DNA of 24,241 bases. It comes from JBKEAJ01 sp047972135. Lineage in GTDB: Bacteria; Bacteroidota; Bacteroidia; Bacteroidales; Prolixibacteraceae. Within the stretch, counting starts at the first letter, position 1. Every line of letters starts with the position of its first letter. The stretch is taken from positions 1 to 24,241 of the forward strand of contig JBKEAJ010000019.1 of the NCBI GenBank assembly GCA_047972135.1, written 5' to 3'. A program made the position numbers and the translations under genes. Shown in pieces: positions 14,528 to 21,941 of this stretch. A model generated the notes under the pieces. It saw only the letters and a list, made by a program, of their open reading frames with translations. It was not told the DNA's origin and ran no database searches.

Positions 14528-15631
14528 TTACTTTAGTACTTCTTCTAATTTCTTTTCTAAGTCTTCACCACTAAGGTCTCTTGCAATAATTTTTCCCTCA
14601 GGATCAAGAAGATAGTTTGCAGGAATACCTCTTACTCCATACAGTCGGGCTGCTTCGTTTTGCCATCCTTTAAGGTCAGACACATGATGCCATGTAAGCT
14701 TGTCATCTTCAACGGCTTTTAGCCACTTCTCCTTGTCATTATCCAAAGAGACACCGAGTATATCGAAATTTTTGTCTTTATACTTCCCAAAAGCAAACAC
14801 AACATTTGGGTTCTCTTCTCTACAAGGTCCACACCATGATGCCCAAAAGTCAAGAAGAATATATTTACCCCTCAATGAAGAAAGCCTCAATGGCTTGCCG
14901 TCAGGAGTATTCAAAGTAAAATCAGGAGCAAGCTCTCCAACTTGTGTTTTAGCCATCTCTTTAATATTCTCACCAAGTTTTACTCCAAACTCCGAAGCCT
15001 TAACTTCTTCGTTAAGACCTTCATATATCTCTTTTTGCTCCTCGAAATCCAAAAAATCACTCCCTCTATCTAGCACAATAAAAGGAGTAGCAATATTGGA
15101 GCCGTTGGATTTTAAATCATTATACATGGAGTCTACCACCATACCCGTCATACTTTCAAAGCCATCTGTTATTTTGTCCATCGTTTCAAAATCCCCCTTG
15201 TCGAAAGCCTCTTTATATTTGTCTACTAGTACCACCCTTTCGCTTTCAAGATCCTGAAATCTCTTGTCAATACTATAGTACAAGTTGCTTGCATCTCCTC
15301 CTTTTACCACAACATTGCTCGACTCCAGGTTTGTAAGGTCTGCTGTAACTGTCGTTACTACAGGCTCCAGAAATAAGTTGGCAAACGGGATATCCTTTCC
15401 CGCAGTTATCACAGCAAACTTCGATAAGGAGTCGGAACCTTTAAAAGTAAATTTCTCATTTACAATCTTACAACTGTCGATAACTACATATTCTTGACCA
15501 TTTGCAAGGTTTAGATATACTAAATCCGTATCCGCTCCTTTGATAGTCCCGTTTATTGTGTACTTTGCTACATCTTCGCAAGATGCAAGCACTAATATTA
15601 ATGCTGATAGAAAAACTGCTATTTTATTCAT
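14528..15631 (-). CDS. TlpA/ResA-like thiol-disulfide lipoprotein, paralogue 2
   Basis: 367 residues with the same plan as its neighbour: lipobox LASC (Cys 18), KYTINGTIKGADTDLVYLN, a helical middle, then APDFTLNTPDGKPLRLSSLR and the pair C267-G-P-C270. The thioredoxin domain is nearly identical to that of paralogue 1, including LGVSLDNDKEKWLKA and KLTWHHVSDLKGW, while the middle region has diverged strongly (FEEQKEIYEGLNEEVKASEF against FKGVYDLLSDNVKNSKYG). That points to tandem duplication followed by change in the N-terminal partner-binding half. The start ATG 15631 is the last codon of an R2 repeat on this strand. Confidence 0.92.
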   Translation of the reverse strand: MNKIAVFLSALILVLASCEDVAKYTINGTIKGADTDLVYLNLANGQEYVVIDSCKIVNEKFTFKGSDSLSKFAVITAGKDIPFANLFLEPVVTTVTADLTNLESSNVVVKGGDASNLYYSIDKRFQDLESERVVLVDKYKEAFDKGDFETMDKITDGFESMTGMVVDSMYNDLKSNGSNIATPFIVLDRGSDFLDFEEQKEIYEGLNEEVKASEFGVKLGENIKEMAKTQVGELAPDFTLNTPDGKPLRLSSLRGKYILLDFWASWCGPCREENPNVVFAFGKYKDKNFDILGVSLDNDKEKWLKAVEDDKLTWHHVSDLKGWQNEAARLYGVRGIPANYLLDPEGKIIARDLSGEDLEKKLEEVLK

Positions 15632-15690
15632 CTGTTTATATTTTATGCAATAAGCTATAGGCTTTATGCTTTTGCTGTTTTTAATAATTT
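15629..15690 (-). repeat. R2 leader repeat feeding TlpA-like paralogue 2
   Basis: Minus strand: AAAAACAGCAAAAGCATAAA, GCCTATAGCTTATTGC, ATAAAATATAAACAG, ATG. It lacks the internal TTACAGC present in other copies. R1 copy 5 lies directly upstream on the same strand. Confidence 0.85.
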
Positions 15691-15766
15691 GTCATTGTGA
15701 GCCTTAGCGTGGCAATCTGTTCTTTGTTGCAGGAAATTGCTTCGTCGCAAGCTCCTCGCAATGACG
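15691..15766 (-). repeat. R1 palindromic repeat, copy 5 (minus orientation)
   Basis: On the minus strand it runs from CGTCATTGCGAGGAGCTTGC to GCTCACAATGAC. The R1-R2 order relative to the gene is the same as at 107-250. The 202 bases from here to the yraN stop hold AT-rich text (TTAATCATTTATAATTCACC) and no gene. Confidence 0.9.
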
Positions 15767-15968
15767 TTCGTGTATTTGGCATTTCATTAATCATTTATAA
15801 TTCACCATTCATAATTAAATTACATATTGCTTAAAGCCTACTGCATGGAAGTTGCATCTTAATTCGATTTATGAAAAATTGTACTAAAATTCAGGTTCAG
15901 AGGCAGTTAGAAATTTGTTATAAAATATAAATTCCAATATATTTTTCATTTATGTGCTGATTGTTACT

Positions 15969-16331
15969 TCAAAAATTCGGTCCAAAAGCATCTTCGTAAT
16001 GTTCTAGTCTATATTTCTCATGCTCCATCTCTATGTAAATCAGGTCGAAACGTACCTCCTTGTCGATTCTCTTCATATCCACATAGACATTGGCAGCCAA
16101 TATAAGTAGGCTGATTTTCTTTTTGCTGATAAGGTCTGCCACATCGGCAATAGGCTCAGCGGTACGCGTTTTTACCTCAACAATCACTAGCCCTTCTTCA
16201 TCTTCGGCGATAATATCTATCTCTTTATGACCACAATACCAGTTCATCTCGTGAATTTTGTAGCCTTTCTTCCGCAAAAAGTCCATAGCCAGCTGTTCGC
16301 CCATCGAACCAAACTCCCTATTGCTTTTCAT
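15969..16331 (-). CDS. yraN: YraN family (UPF0102) predicted nuclease
   Basis: 120 residues, the usual size. It opens with REFGSMGEQLAMDFLRKKGY and carries the restriction-endonuclease-like core E-I-D-I-I followed by V-E-V-K-T-R (residues about 37-57), the PD-(D/E)XK pattern. A role in DNA processing is assumed for the family but not established. The start ATG is the last codon of an R2 repeat (16329-16395). Confidence 0.93.
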   Translation of the reverse strand: MKSNREFGSMGEQLAMDFLRKKGYKIHEMNWYCGHKEIDIIAEDEEGLVIVEVKTRTAEPIADVADLISKKKISLLILAANVYVDMKRIDKEVRFDLIYIEMEHEKYRLEHYEDAFGPNF

Positions 16332-16395
16332 CTGTTTATAATTTGCAATAAGCTGTAAGCTATAGGCTTTATGCTTTTGCTGTTTTTAATAATTT
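16329..16395 (-). repeat. R2 leader repeat feeding yraN
   Basis: Minus strand: AAATTATTAAAAACAGCAAA, AGCATAAAGCCTATAGC, TTACAGCTTATTGC, AAATTATAAACAG and ATG. It is nearly identical to the copies at 184-250 and 12600-12652. Confidence 0.88.
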
Positions 16396-16471
16396 GTCAT
16401 TGTGAGCCTTAGCGTGGCAATCTGTTCTTTGTTGCAGAAGATTGCTTCGTCGCAAGCTCCTCGCAATGACG
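16396..16471 (-). repeat. R1 palindromic repeat, copy 6 (minus orientation)
   Basis: CGTCATTGCGAGGAGCTTGC to GCTCACAATGAC on the minus strand. It differs from copy 5 in very few positions. It lies between the ldcA stop and the R2 copy of yraN. Confidence 0.9.
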
Positions 16472-16491
16472 TTAGTGCATTTGAACTATTA

Positions 16492-17397
16492 TCATCTCAT
16501 CATCACATTTTCCTTGGTGATTGTCAGCTTATATTCCTTGCCGTGTATCCACGCCATGTTGGGATGTTCGTGTCCCGATGGAAAGCCGTAGCACACTGGG
16601 AAGTCGTAGCCCTTAAGGGCTTCATGGATAACTTCGTAGGCATCTTCTGCAAATGCAGGCTCTCCCTTCTCACAATCGCTAAAGTGTCCGCACACCAAGG
16701 CTCCCAGCTTGCTTATATCGCCGAGTTTCAAGGTCTCCATCATCCTGTCGAGCTTGTACAAATCCTCTCCAATATCTTCCAAAAATAATATCTTAGCATC
16801 TAAATCAGGTTTATACCGTGTTGCCATCATAGAGGTAAATAGTGCAAGATTGCCACCTATCAGCTGTCCGAAAAACTTGCCCTCCTTATTTAACCCATGT
16901 CCCGCAATTTTATAGCTTTGCTCCTCACCTTGCAGCAAAGATAATAGTTGTGCCACATCTTCACTTTCCTTGTCATCGTCTATAAACGTAGACAACATTG
17001 CTCCGTGAACAGTGCAAATATTTGTTGTTTGGAGTACAAAAGTGTGCAGTGCGGTGATGTCGCTAAACCCAACTATCCACTTGGGATTCTTGCTGAACTT
17101 CTTTAGGTTGAGTCCTTCGATTATGCGCTGACAACCATAGCCTCCCCTTGCGCAGATAACAGCATCTATATCAGGCGAATCCAATGCCCATTGCAAGTCG
17201 GCTAATCTATACTCATCGCACGCTGAGAACGTACGATGAGTTTTATAGATATGTTCTCCCAATTGAACCTTAAAACCCCGCCTTTGCAATATTCTTATTG
17301 ATTTCTCAAGATGCTCTTTGCTTATGGCACTCGCCGGTGCAACAACTCCAAGTGTCGCTCCTTTGCTGATAGGCTTCGGTTCAATTGCCTTTTTCAT
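16492..17397 (-). CDS. ldcA: Muramoyltetrapeptide (LD-) carboxypeptidase, S66 family
   Basis: 301 residues, typical length. LD-carboxypeptidases remove the terminal D-Ala from murein tetrapeptides during peptidoglycan recycling. The catalytic set is visible: nucleophile S112 in VGFSDITAL, E207 in FLEDIGE and H276 in SGHEHPNMAW. The segments GVVAPAS, ICARGGYG and GQLIGGNLALF are family marks. There is no signal peptide, so it should act in the cytoplasm. It lies 89 bases downstream of the NagB/PIG-L fusion on the same strand. Both deal with amino-sugar/murein material, so a functional link is plausible. The last bases of its leader (AAATATAAACAG before ATG) match the 3' end of R2. Confidence 0.94.
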   Translation of the reverse strand: MKKAIEPKPISKGATLGVVAPASAISKEHLEKSIRILQRRGFKVQLGEHIYKTHRTFSACDEYRLADLQWALDSPDIDAVICARGGYGCQRIIEGLNLKKFSKNPKWIVGFSDITALHTFVLQTTNICTVHGAMLSTFIDDDKESEDVAQLLSLLQGEEQSYKIAGHGLNKEGKFFGQLIGGNLALFTSMMATRYKPDLDAKILFLEDIGEDLYKLDRMMETLKLGDISKLGALVCGHFSDCEKGEPAFAEDAYEVIHEALKGYDFPVCYGFPSGHEHPNMAWIHGKEYKLTITKENVMMR

Positions 17398-17424
17398 CTG
17401 TTTATATTTTGTTTTTAAATTGTC
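17395..17424 (-). repeat. R2-like 3' end feeding ldcA
   Basis: Minus strand: TGACAATTTAAAAACAAAAT, ATAAACAG, ATG. Only the last 14 bases agree well with R2, so it may be convergence on an A-rich initiation region rather than a true copy. Confidence 0.4.
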
Positions 17425-17440
17425 AGATGTATCTCGCCAA

Positions 17441-17485
17441 TATAATCATACTTCTGTGTGAGACTTGTCTCATGGCTCGTTTCAT
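17441..17485 (-). repeat. 45-bp duplicated block with a mini-ORF, copy 2
   Basis: On the minus strand it begins ATGAAACGAGCCATGAGACA, one base after the nagB stop codon, and has a 20-codon frame (MKRAMRQVSHRSMIILARYI) that ends at 17423. It lies inside the likely nagB-ldcA transcript. The twin is at 248-292. Confidence 0.8.
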
Positions 17486-17486
17486 C

Positions 17487-19823
17487 TTATATTTCTATGT
17501 CGATAGCACACTCCACAGATTTCTCAAGCTCTTTTGCAATATTCAAAAACTCTTTCACATTAAGCTCTCTGTAGAAAAGCATCCCGTGGCTTGCTCTCAC
17601 CAATGGTCGCGGATGCATATAGAAATAGTCCTTACCGAGCAGCAACTGTACTGCATCCAGCTGCTCAACCCAAATATTTTGGGCAAGTGTACTGAATTTA
17701 CCATCGTGCATATAAGATGGGAACGAAGCGTTTACCTGACTTAAATAACAGTTTGTAAACGAAGCATCTGTTGTTGACATTGTATTTAGAGATACAGGTA
17801 CAAACACCTCTGCCTCAGAAGGGTGGAATTTAAACCAAACATTCCTGTATCCATGTATTTTTAGGTTTGACAAGTCCGTTTCCTTACCCCATTCTTCTAC
17901 TGCCATCGCTATTGCCTGCAATACTTTGTAGTGCGTATCCGGACCACTGCCTTCGGGGTCCATTGCCAAACTGATGACCGTAGGTTTTAGTTCTCTCAGT
18001 TTTTCAAGGATAGGAACAACATCACGCGATTTCTCGGGTTGTTCAGTAAACAAATCCCCTTGATAGAAACCAAGTCTAAGATGGCTGACATTGTGTACCT
18101 GTACGCCGTAGTGAGCCCATACCAACTCCTCCTCAAACTCTCTTATCATACCTTTCAGCTTCTGAATTTGAACCGGATTTTTCTCCCCATCGTAAGACGC
18201 TTGTAATATGCTGATTATCTCGTTGATAGTATTTACAAGCTCCTCCTTATTCTTAGTGCCATAGATGCTAATAATGTTCCTTACTAGCCTATGCGACAGA
18301 CCTCTGTGCCGCTCTTTCTCTTCGTCAGATGCTACATTGGTAAGATAGTGGTAAATGTCCTTATCCCACTTATGTTTGTATCCTTCCACAAAGAAATCAG
18401 AGTAGTGCAACATCTGTATTTTATCATCCGATATAAACTGAAGAGTGTCATTCAATGCGCTGATTACGAAGCTGTTAGTAACAGCCGTAAAACCCGAAGT
18501 CAAAACCGAGAAATGAAACTTATTGGAAGGCTCTCTCAACTGACGTGCAATTATGGGCAACAAGCCAAGCATAATGTCGTCGTGGTGAGGTCCTGTGTGG
18601 AAGTAAGTCTCTTCTTTTGATTTTGTGAAGCCCTTCACAATCTTAGCTTCTACCCTATCCATAACCTCCTCCACAGTGCTCAGCGATACATTGGGTATCA
18701 GGCTTGTGTACTTATCATTCTGCAAGTCCTCTAATGTAAGATGTTCGCCATATTTTTCCAGCTTTTTGCACAACTCAAATATCGCCCTTTCAGATTTCTC
18801 GGGAGTCCACTCCCCTGTCTGATAGTATCTGTCTATTTCTGAGGTCAATAGTTTTGCAGCTCCTCTTGTCAAATAAAACCTGCCGTTTTTGAGCTTCGAC
18901 AAAACAGTGGCAGGATGCTCGTTTGATATATCGCCCTCTATCGCATTTTTTACAACCTCGGCTTTAGCTTCGCCAGCGGCAAATACTATCGCAACGGCAT
19001 CGGGATTATAAGTGATTGTTTCCAAGCCTATTGTGATAACAAGCCGTTTTCTCGACACCTCAATACCTCCAAGATCGCCTGCGGCAACAGCTTGAGTCTC
19101 GAAATTGGTAGGTGTAAGCCTTGTTGTAGAAAAATGGTCGCTGCCTCTAACGTTGAAAGCAATATGCCCATCAGGACCTATTCCTCCTAAAAAGAAACCT
19201 ATCCCTCCTTTTTCACGTATCTTCATTTCATACTGAGTACACCAATCATCAATCATCAATATTGATTTCTGCTGCAATTCCTCTTCCTTATTTTGTGCAG
19301 CTCTGTATCTCAACGACAAGTCAACATCCAAATTGGGAAATATTTCACTGTACGACTTCCCTTCTGCCAAGGGTATTTCGTCGGGATTGATGAGAAGTGC
19401 TTTATTCTTGTCAAGTCCAAATCCTTTGATGTAGTAGTTGTTTACATATTTGTAGAAGCTGTTTGCCTGCTCAGGGTTGATGGGATAGAACTCATCAATC
19501 TGAACAAACTGTAAACCCGATAAACTCGGCTTCTGTATGGAGCCGATATTGTACTGATTTCTCATCTCAACCACGCTCTCTCTATCCCAATTTTTAAGGA
19601 TATACTGAGTCCACTTGATAAAAAACTCCGGCGTTTTCCCTGTCGGTAAGCTAATAACGCCGTCGGGATTATCTGCCACCCACTCTATAAAACGCATAGC
19701 AGCCAACAGCCCAAGCTTGGGAAAGTTGTCTGTTAGTACATAGGGGATGTTCACATTGCTAAGACTTTGTTCGCTTTCCTTGAAAAAAGCGTCCTCCACT
19801 TTTGATAGTGCATAATTTTTCAT
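17487..19823 (-). CDS. nagB: Glucosamine-6-phosphate deaminase fused to a PIG-L/LmbE-like deacetylase domain
   Basis: 778 residues. The N-terminal half (about 30-330) is NagB-like: GVISLPTGKTPE phosphate loop, QIDEF (D110, E111), GGIGPDGHIAFN (D218, H220) and the later ITIGLETI. NagB turns GlcN6P into fructose 6-phosphate and ammonia. From about 400 a second domain begins with GPHHDDIMLG (H413, H414, D415, D416), the metal-binding signature of PIG-L/LmbE deacetylases, which remove N-acetyl groups from sugars. A fused protein of this kind is known in Bacteroidota; a role in joining deacetylation to deamination is inference. ATG 19823 is chosen over one 78 bases upstream because AAGGAGGA lies 7 bases before it and the promoter's start site falls near 19858. 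Confidence 0.92.
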   Translation of the reverse strand: MKNYALSKVEDAFFKESEQSLSNVNIPYVLTDNFPKLGLLAAMRFIEWVADNPDGVISLPTGKTPEFFIKWTQYILKNWDRESVVEMRNQYNIGSIQKPSLSGLQFVQIDEFYPINPEQANSFYKYVNNYYIKGFGLDKNKALLINPDEIPLAEGKSYSEIFPNLDVDLSLRYRAAQNKEEELQQKSILMIDDWCTQYEMKIREKGGIGFFLGGIGPDGHIAFNVRGSDHFSTTRLTPTNFETQAVAAGDLGGIEVSRKRLVITIGLETITYNPDAVAIVFAAGEAKAEVVKNAIEGDISNEHPATVLSKLKNGRFYLTRGAAKLLTSEIDRYYQTGEWTPEKSERAIFELCKKLEKYGEHLTLEDLQNDKYTSLIPNVSLSTVEEVMDRVEAKIVKGFTKSKEETYFHTGPHHDDIMLGLLPIIARQLREPSNKFHFSVLTSGFTAVTNSFVISALNDTLQFISDDKIQMLHYSDFFVEGYKHKWDKDIYHYLTNVASDEEKERHRGLSHRLVRNIISIYGTKNKEELVNTINEIISILQASYDGEKNPVQIQKLKGMIREFEEELVWAHYGVQVHNVSHLRLGFYQGDLFTEQPEKSRDVVPILEKLRELKPTVISLAMDPEGSGPDTHYKVLQAIAMAVEEWGKETDLSNLKIHGYRNVWFKFHPSEAEVFVPVSLNTMSTTDASFTNCYLSQVNASFPSYMHDGKFSTLAQNIWVEQLDAVQLLLGKDYFYMHPRPLVRASHGMLFYRELNVKEFLNIAKELEKSVECAIDIEI

Positions 19824-19830
19824 TTCGGAT

Positions 19831-19838
19831 TCCTCCTT
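19831..19838 (-). promoter_or_regulatory. Strong Shine-Dalgarno of nagB
   Basis: AAGGAGGA, 7 bases before the ATG at 19823. Such a site is unusual in this window, where most starts have only A-rich leaders. Confidence 0.75.
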
Positions 19839-19863
19839 GTTTTTATTGTTATTCTTAAGCAGG

Positions 19864-19894
19864 CAAATATAACATTTTATGACAACAAAAACAA
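19864..19894 (-). promoter_or_regulatory. Promoter of nagB
   Basis: Minus strand TTG (19894-19892), 20-base spacer, TATATTTG (19871-19864), a full TAnnTTTG match. The predicted 5' leader is about 35 bases. Confidence 0.7.
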
Positions 19895-19965
19895 GGCTCA
19901 AATCAGCAATTCATAAATAATGGTGATGTGGATTAGAGATATTCTTACTATACAGTGATGAGGAC

Positions 19966-19996
19966 TTAATTGGTATTGCTAAATTACTTACCTTTG
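19966..19996 (+). promoter_or_regulatory. Promoter of the LRR lipoprotein
   Basis: TACCTTTG at 19989-19996 is a full -7 match. TTA stands at 19966-19968, exactly 20 bases upstream, where TTG is expected. The ATG is 28 bases beyond the -7 box. Confidence 0.5.
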
Positions 19997-20023
19997 CGCA
20001 TTACTTGTAAAGATAAAAATGGT

Positions 20024-20845
20024 ATGAAAACAAAAAATGTTTATCTATTGGCAGTAGCTGCCATATTGATAGGGTTAAGTTCGTGTAGTAAAGAAAATAT
20101 CACTTTCCAAGATGCTAAGTTTAAAGAGGCTCTTCTCGGAATTGACGGTATTGATGCAGACAAAAATGGCGAAATATCTTTCACAGAGGCAGCCGCCTAT
20201 AAAGGAGCAATCGATGTTAGCGGCAAAGAGGGGCAGATTTCGGAAATAGCAAATCTTAGTGGCATAGAATATTTTACGGGTATTACCGAGTTGGGCTGCT
20301 CTTTCACCAAAATCAGCAGTTTAGATGTAAGCAAAAATATAGCTTTGACAGAGTTATATTGTCGCAAAACAAGCATAAGCAGTTTAGATGTGAGCAAAAA
20401 CTTAGCTTTGACAATATTAAATTGTGCTGCTACCAACATCAGCAGTTTGGATTTAAGCCAAAATACTGCTTTACTTTCCTTAATTTGTTTCCACACTAAA
20501 TTAAGTAGCCTTGATATTAGTAGAAATATAGCCCTGAATTTGATAAACTGCTCTGAAACCAGTATTTCCAGCTTAGATGTCAGTCAAAATACTAAACTGA
20601 ATAACCTACTCTGTGATAATACCAGTATATCTAGCCTAGATGTCAGCAAGAGCGTAGACTTAAATATGTTGTTCTGTTCCCATACCAATATAAGTAGTTT
20701 GGATTTAACCAAGAATATGGCTTTGGGGAGACTATATTGTTCCAATACTCCGGAAATGTGCATAAAAATTGCAGAACAAAATACCACTGATTGGAAAAAA
20801 GACGCAGACGATAAGTATTATGTGGAAGGCGAGAATTGTCCTTAG
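20024..20845 (+). CDS. Leucine-rich-repeat lipoprotein with an EF-hand-like loop
   Basis: 273 residues. Signal peptide and lipobox IGLSSC (lipid Cys 21). A canonical 12-residue calcium loop D44-A-D-K-N-G-E-I-S-F-T-E55 follows. Residues 97-243 are seven exact 21-residue repeats, consensus (I/L)SSLD(V/L/I)SxNxALxxLxCxxTx, preceded by a partial unit (ITELGCSFTK). A short acidic/aromatic tail ends the protein. Such repeats form a curved solenoid; family members in Bacteroidota are often surface adhesins or binding proteins, but the ligand here is unknown. The upstream ATG at 19970 is rejected because it lies before the promoter's -7 box. It stands alone between nagB (divergent) and the ribosomal protein operon. 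Confidence 0.88.
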   Translation: MKTKNVYLLAVAAILIGLSSCSKENITFQDAKFKEALLGIDGIDADKNGEISFTEAAAYKGAIDVSGKEGQISEIANLSGIEYFTGITELGCSFTKISSLDVSKNIALTELYCRKTSISSLDVSKNLALTILNCAATNISSLDLSQNTALLSLICFHTKLSSLDISRNIALNLINCSETSISSLDVSQNTKLNNLLCDNTSISSLDVSKSVDLNMLFCSHTNISSLDLTKNMALGRLYCSNTPEMCIKIAEQNTTDWKKDADDKYYVEGENCP

Positions 20846-20875
20846 GCAGATAATTAAAAAATAATCGACATATAC

Positions 20876-20906
20876 TTGTATATTAGGAATAAAGAGTGTA
20901 ATTTTG
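20876..20906 (+). promoter_or_regulatory. Promoter of the rplM-rpsI-rpsB-tsf operon
   Basis: TTG at 20876-20878, 20-base spacer, TAATTTTG at 20899-20906: a full match to the Bacteroidota -33/-7 form. Transcription should start near 20913, leaving a leader of about 96 bases. Confidence 0.75.
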
Positions 20907-20938
20907 CAGTCCCGATTATTATAAATATTTGTTTAAGT

Positions 20939-20984
20939 GGCTGATTAACAGCTTGATTGAATTAACAATCACTGTTGATTAGTC
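20939..20984 (+). promoter_or_regulatory. Long hairpin in the rplM leader
   Basis: CTGATTAACAG pairs with CTGTTGATTAG (11 positions, two of them or three G-U) and, past a 2-base bulge, TGATTG pairs with CAATCA (6 bp) around AATTAA. G20939 can extend the base with C20984. It lies 24 bases before the GTG start, in the place expected for a ribosomal-protein autoregulatory element. Binding partner unknown. Confidence 0.6.
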
Positions 20985-21008
20985 GAAATTTTTTAAATTA
21001 AAGAAGTA

Positions 21009-21464
21009 GTGAACACATTAAGTTATTCAACGGTGTCTGCAAACAAGGCAACCGTACAAAAAGAGTGGGTTCAGATTGATGCTACCGATGTTCCTTTGGG
21101 ACGCTTAGCCAGTCATGTGGCTAATATTTTGAGAGGTAAGCACAAGCCGAACTTTACACCACACGTAGATTGTGGAGATTATGTAATCATTACAAACTGT
21201 GAGAAAGTGAAACTTACAGGGAGTAAGGTTACCGACAAGAAGTATATCCGCCACACAGGTTATCCAGGTGGGCAGAGAGTACAAACTGCTAGCGATATTC
21301 TTGCTAAATACCCCGAACGTCTTATTGAGAAAGCTGTCAAGGGAATGCTTCCTAAGAACAAGTTGTCAAGACAAGTAATTAAGAAATTACATGTGTATGT
21401 TGGAACGGAGCATAAACACGAGGCACAAACTCCGAAGGTAATTGAAATTAAAGTAAACAAGTAA
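21009..21464 (+). CDS. rplM: 50S ribosomal protein L13
   Basis: 151 residues. The N-terminus MNTLSYSTVSANKATVQKEW is the Bacteroidota form, followed by VPLGRLASHVANILRGKHKP and GMLPKNKLSRQVIKKLHVY. L13 is an early-assembly protein of the large subunit. The start is GTG at 21009: no ATG is available nearby, and this codon gives the N-terminus seen in relatives. It is the first gene of the operon, behind a good promoter and a long leader hairpin. rpsI begins one base after its stop, so the two are translationally coupled. Confidence 0.97.
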   Translation: MNTLSYSTVSANKATVQKEWVQIDATDVPLGRLASHVANILRGKHKPNFTPHVDCGDYVIITNCEKVKLTGSKVTDKKYIRHTGYPGGQRVQTASDILAKYPERLIEKAVKGMLPKNKLSRQVIKKLHVYVGTEHKHEAQTPKVIEIKVNK

Positions 21465-21465
21465 G

Positions 21466-21852
21466 ATGGAAGCTATACATACAATAGGAAGAAGAAAGTC
21501 TGCCGTTGCAAGAATATATATGAGCGAAGGAGCAGGCGAGATAAGCGTTAATGGTAAAGATTATAAAGAGTATTTCCCCTTAGGAACTCTTCAATACGTT
21601 GTTTGTCAGCCTCTTGAAGAAGTAGAGGTGAACGGCAAATTCAAAATCAAAGTTAACCTCAAGGGAGGTGGTATAAACGGACAGGCCGAAGCATTAAGAC
21701 TAGCTATCGCAAGAGCACTCTTGAAAGTCGATGCAGAATACAGACCAGCGCTTAAAGCAGCAGGCTTCTTAACTCGCGATTCGCGCGAAGTGGAACGTAA
21801 GAAACCCGGTCAGCCAAAAGCACGTAAGAAATTCCAATTCTCTAAACGTTAA
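21466..21852 (+). CDS. rpsI: 30S ribosomal protein S9
   Basis: 128 residues, standard size. It begins with HTIGRRKSAVARIYMSEGAG and ends KARKKFQFSKR; the basic tail reaches the P-site tRNA in the known ribosome structure. The ATG is one base downstream of the rplM stop. A 100-base spacer with two hairpins and a micro-ORF separates it from rpsB. Confidence 0.98.
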   Translation: MEAIHTIGRRKSAVARIYMSEGAGEISVNGKDYKEYFPLGTLQYVVCQPLEEVEVNGKFKIKVNLKGGGINGQAEALRLAIARALLKVDAEYRPALKAAGFLTRDSREVERKKPGQPKARKKFQFSKR

Positions 21853-21872
21853 TCGATTATTTATCAAAACTT

Positions 21873-21941
21873 GTTTAGTATCTAAACTGTTGGGACTCTC
21901 CGCAAGGAGGCTACACAATGGTTGATTTAAACAGAATGTAA
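21873..21941 (+). promoter_or_regulatory. Structured rpsI-rpsB spacer with a micro-ORF behind a strong SD
   Basis: Hairpin GTTTAG-TAT-CTAAAC (21873-21887), then CTCC-GCAA-GGAG (21898-21909) whose 3' arm is part of AAGGAGG (21904-21910). Seven bases on, ATG 21918 opens MVDLNRM and stop (TAA ending 21941), 12 bases before the rpsB ATG. The SD is thus partly hidden in a hairpin. It may be an S2 control element; this is inference. Confidence 0.5.

Noticed and set aside
14700..15257. 185-codon plus-strand frame opposite TlpA-like paralogue 2
   Set aside because: Ser/Leu-rich antisense shadow of a well-supported gene. A similar shadow lies opposite paralogue 1.
17385..17744. 119-codon plus-strand frame between ldcA and nagB
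   Set aside because: Antisense to the end of nagB and the 45-base block; composition is typical of a shadow frame.
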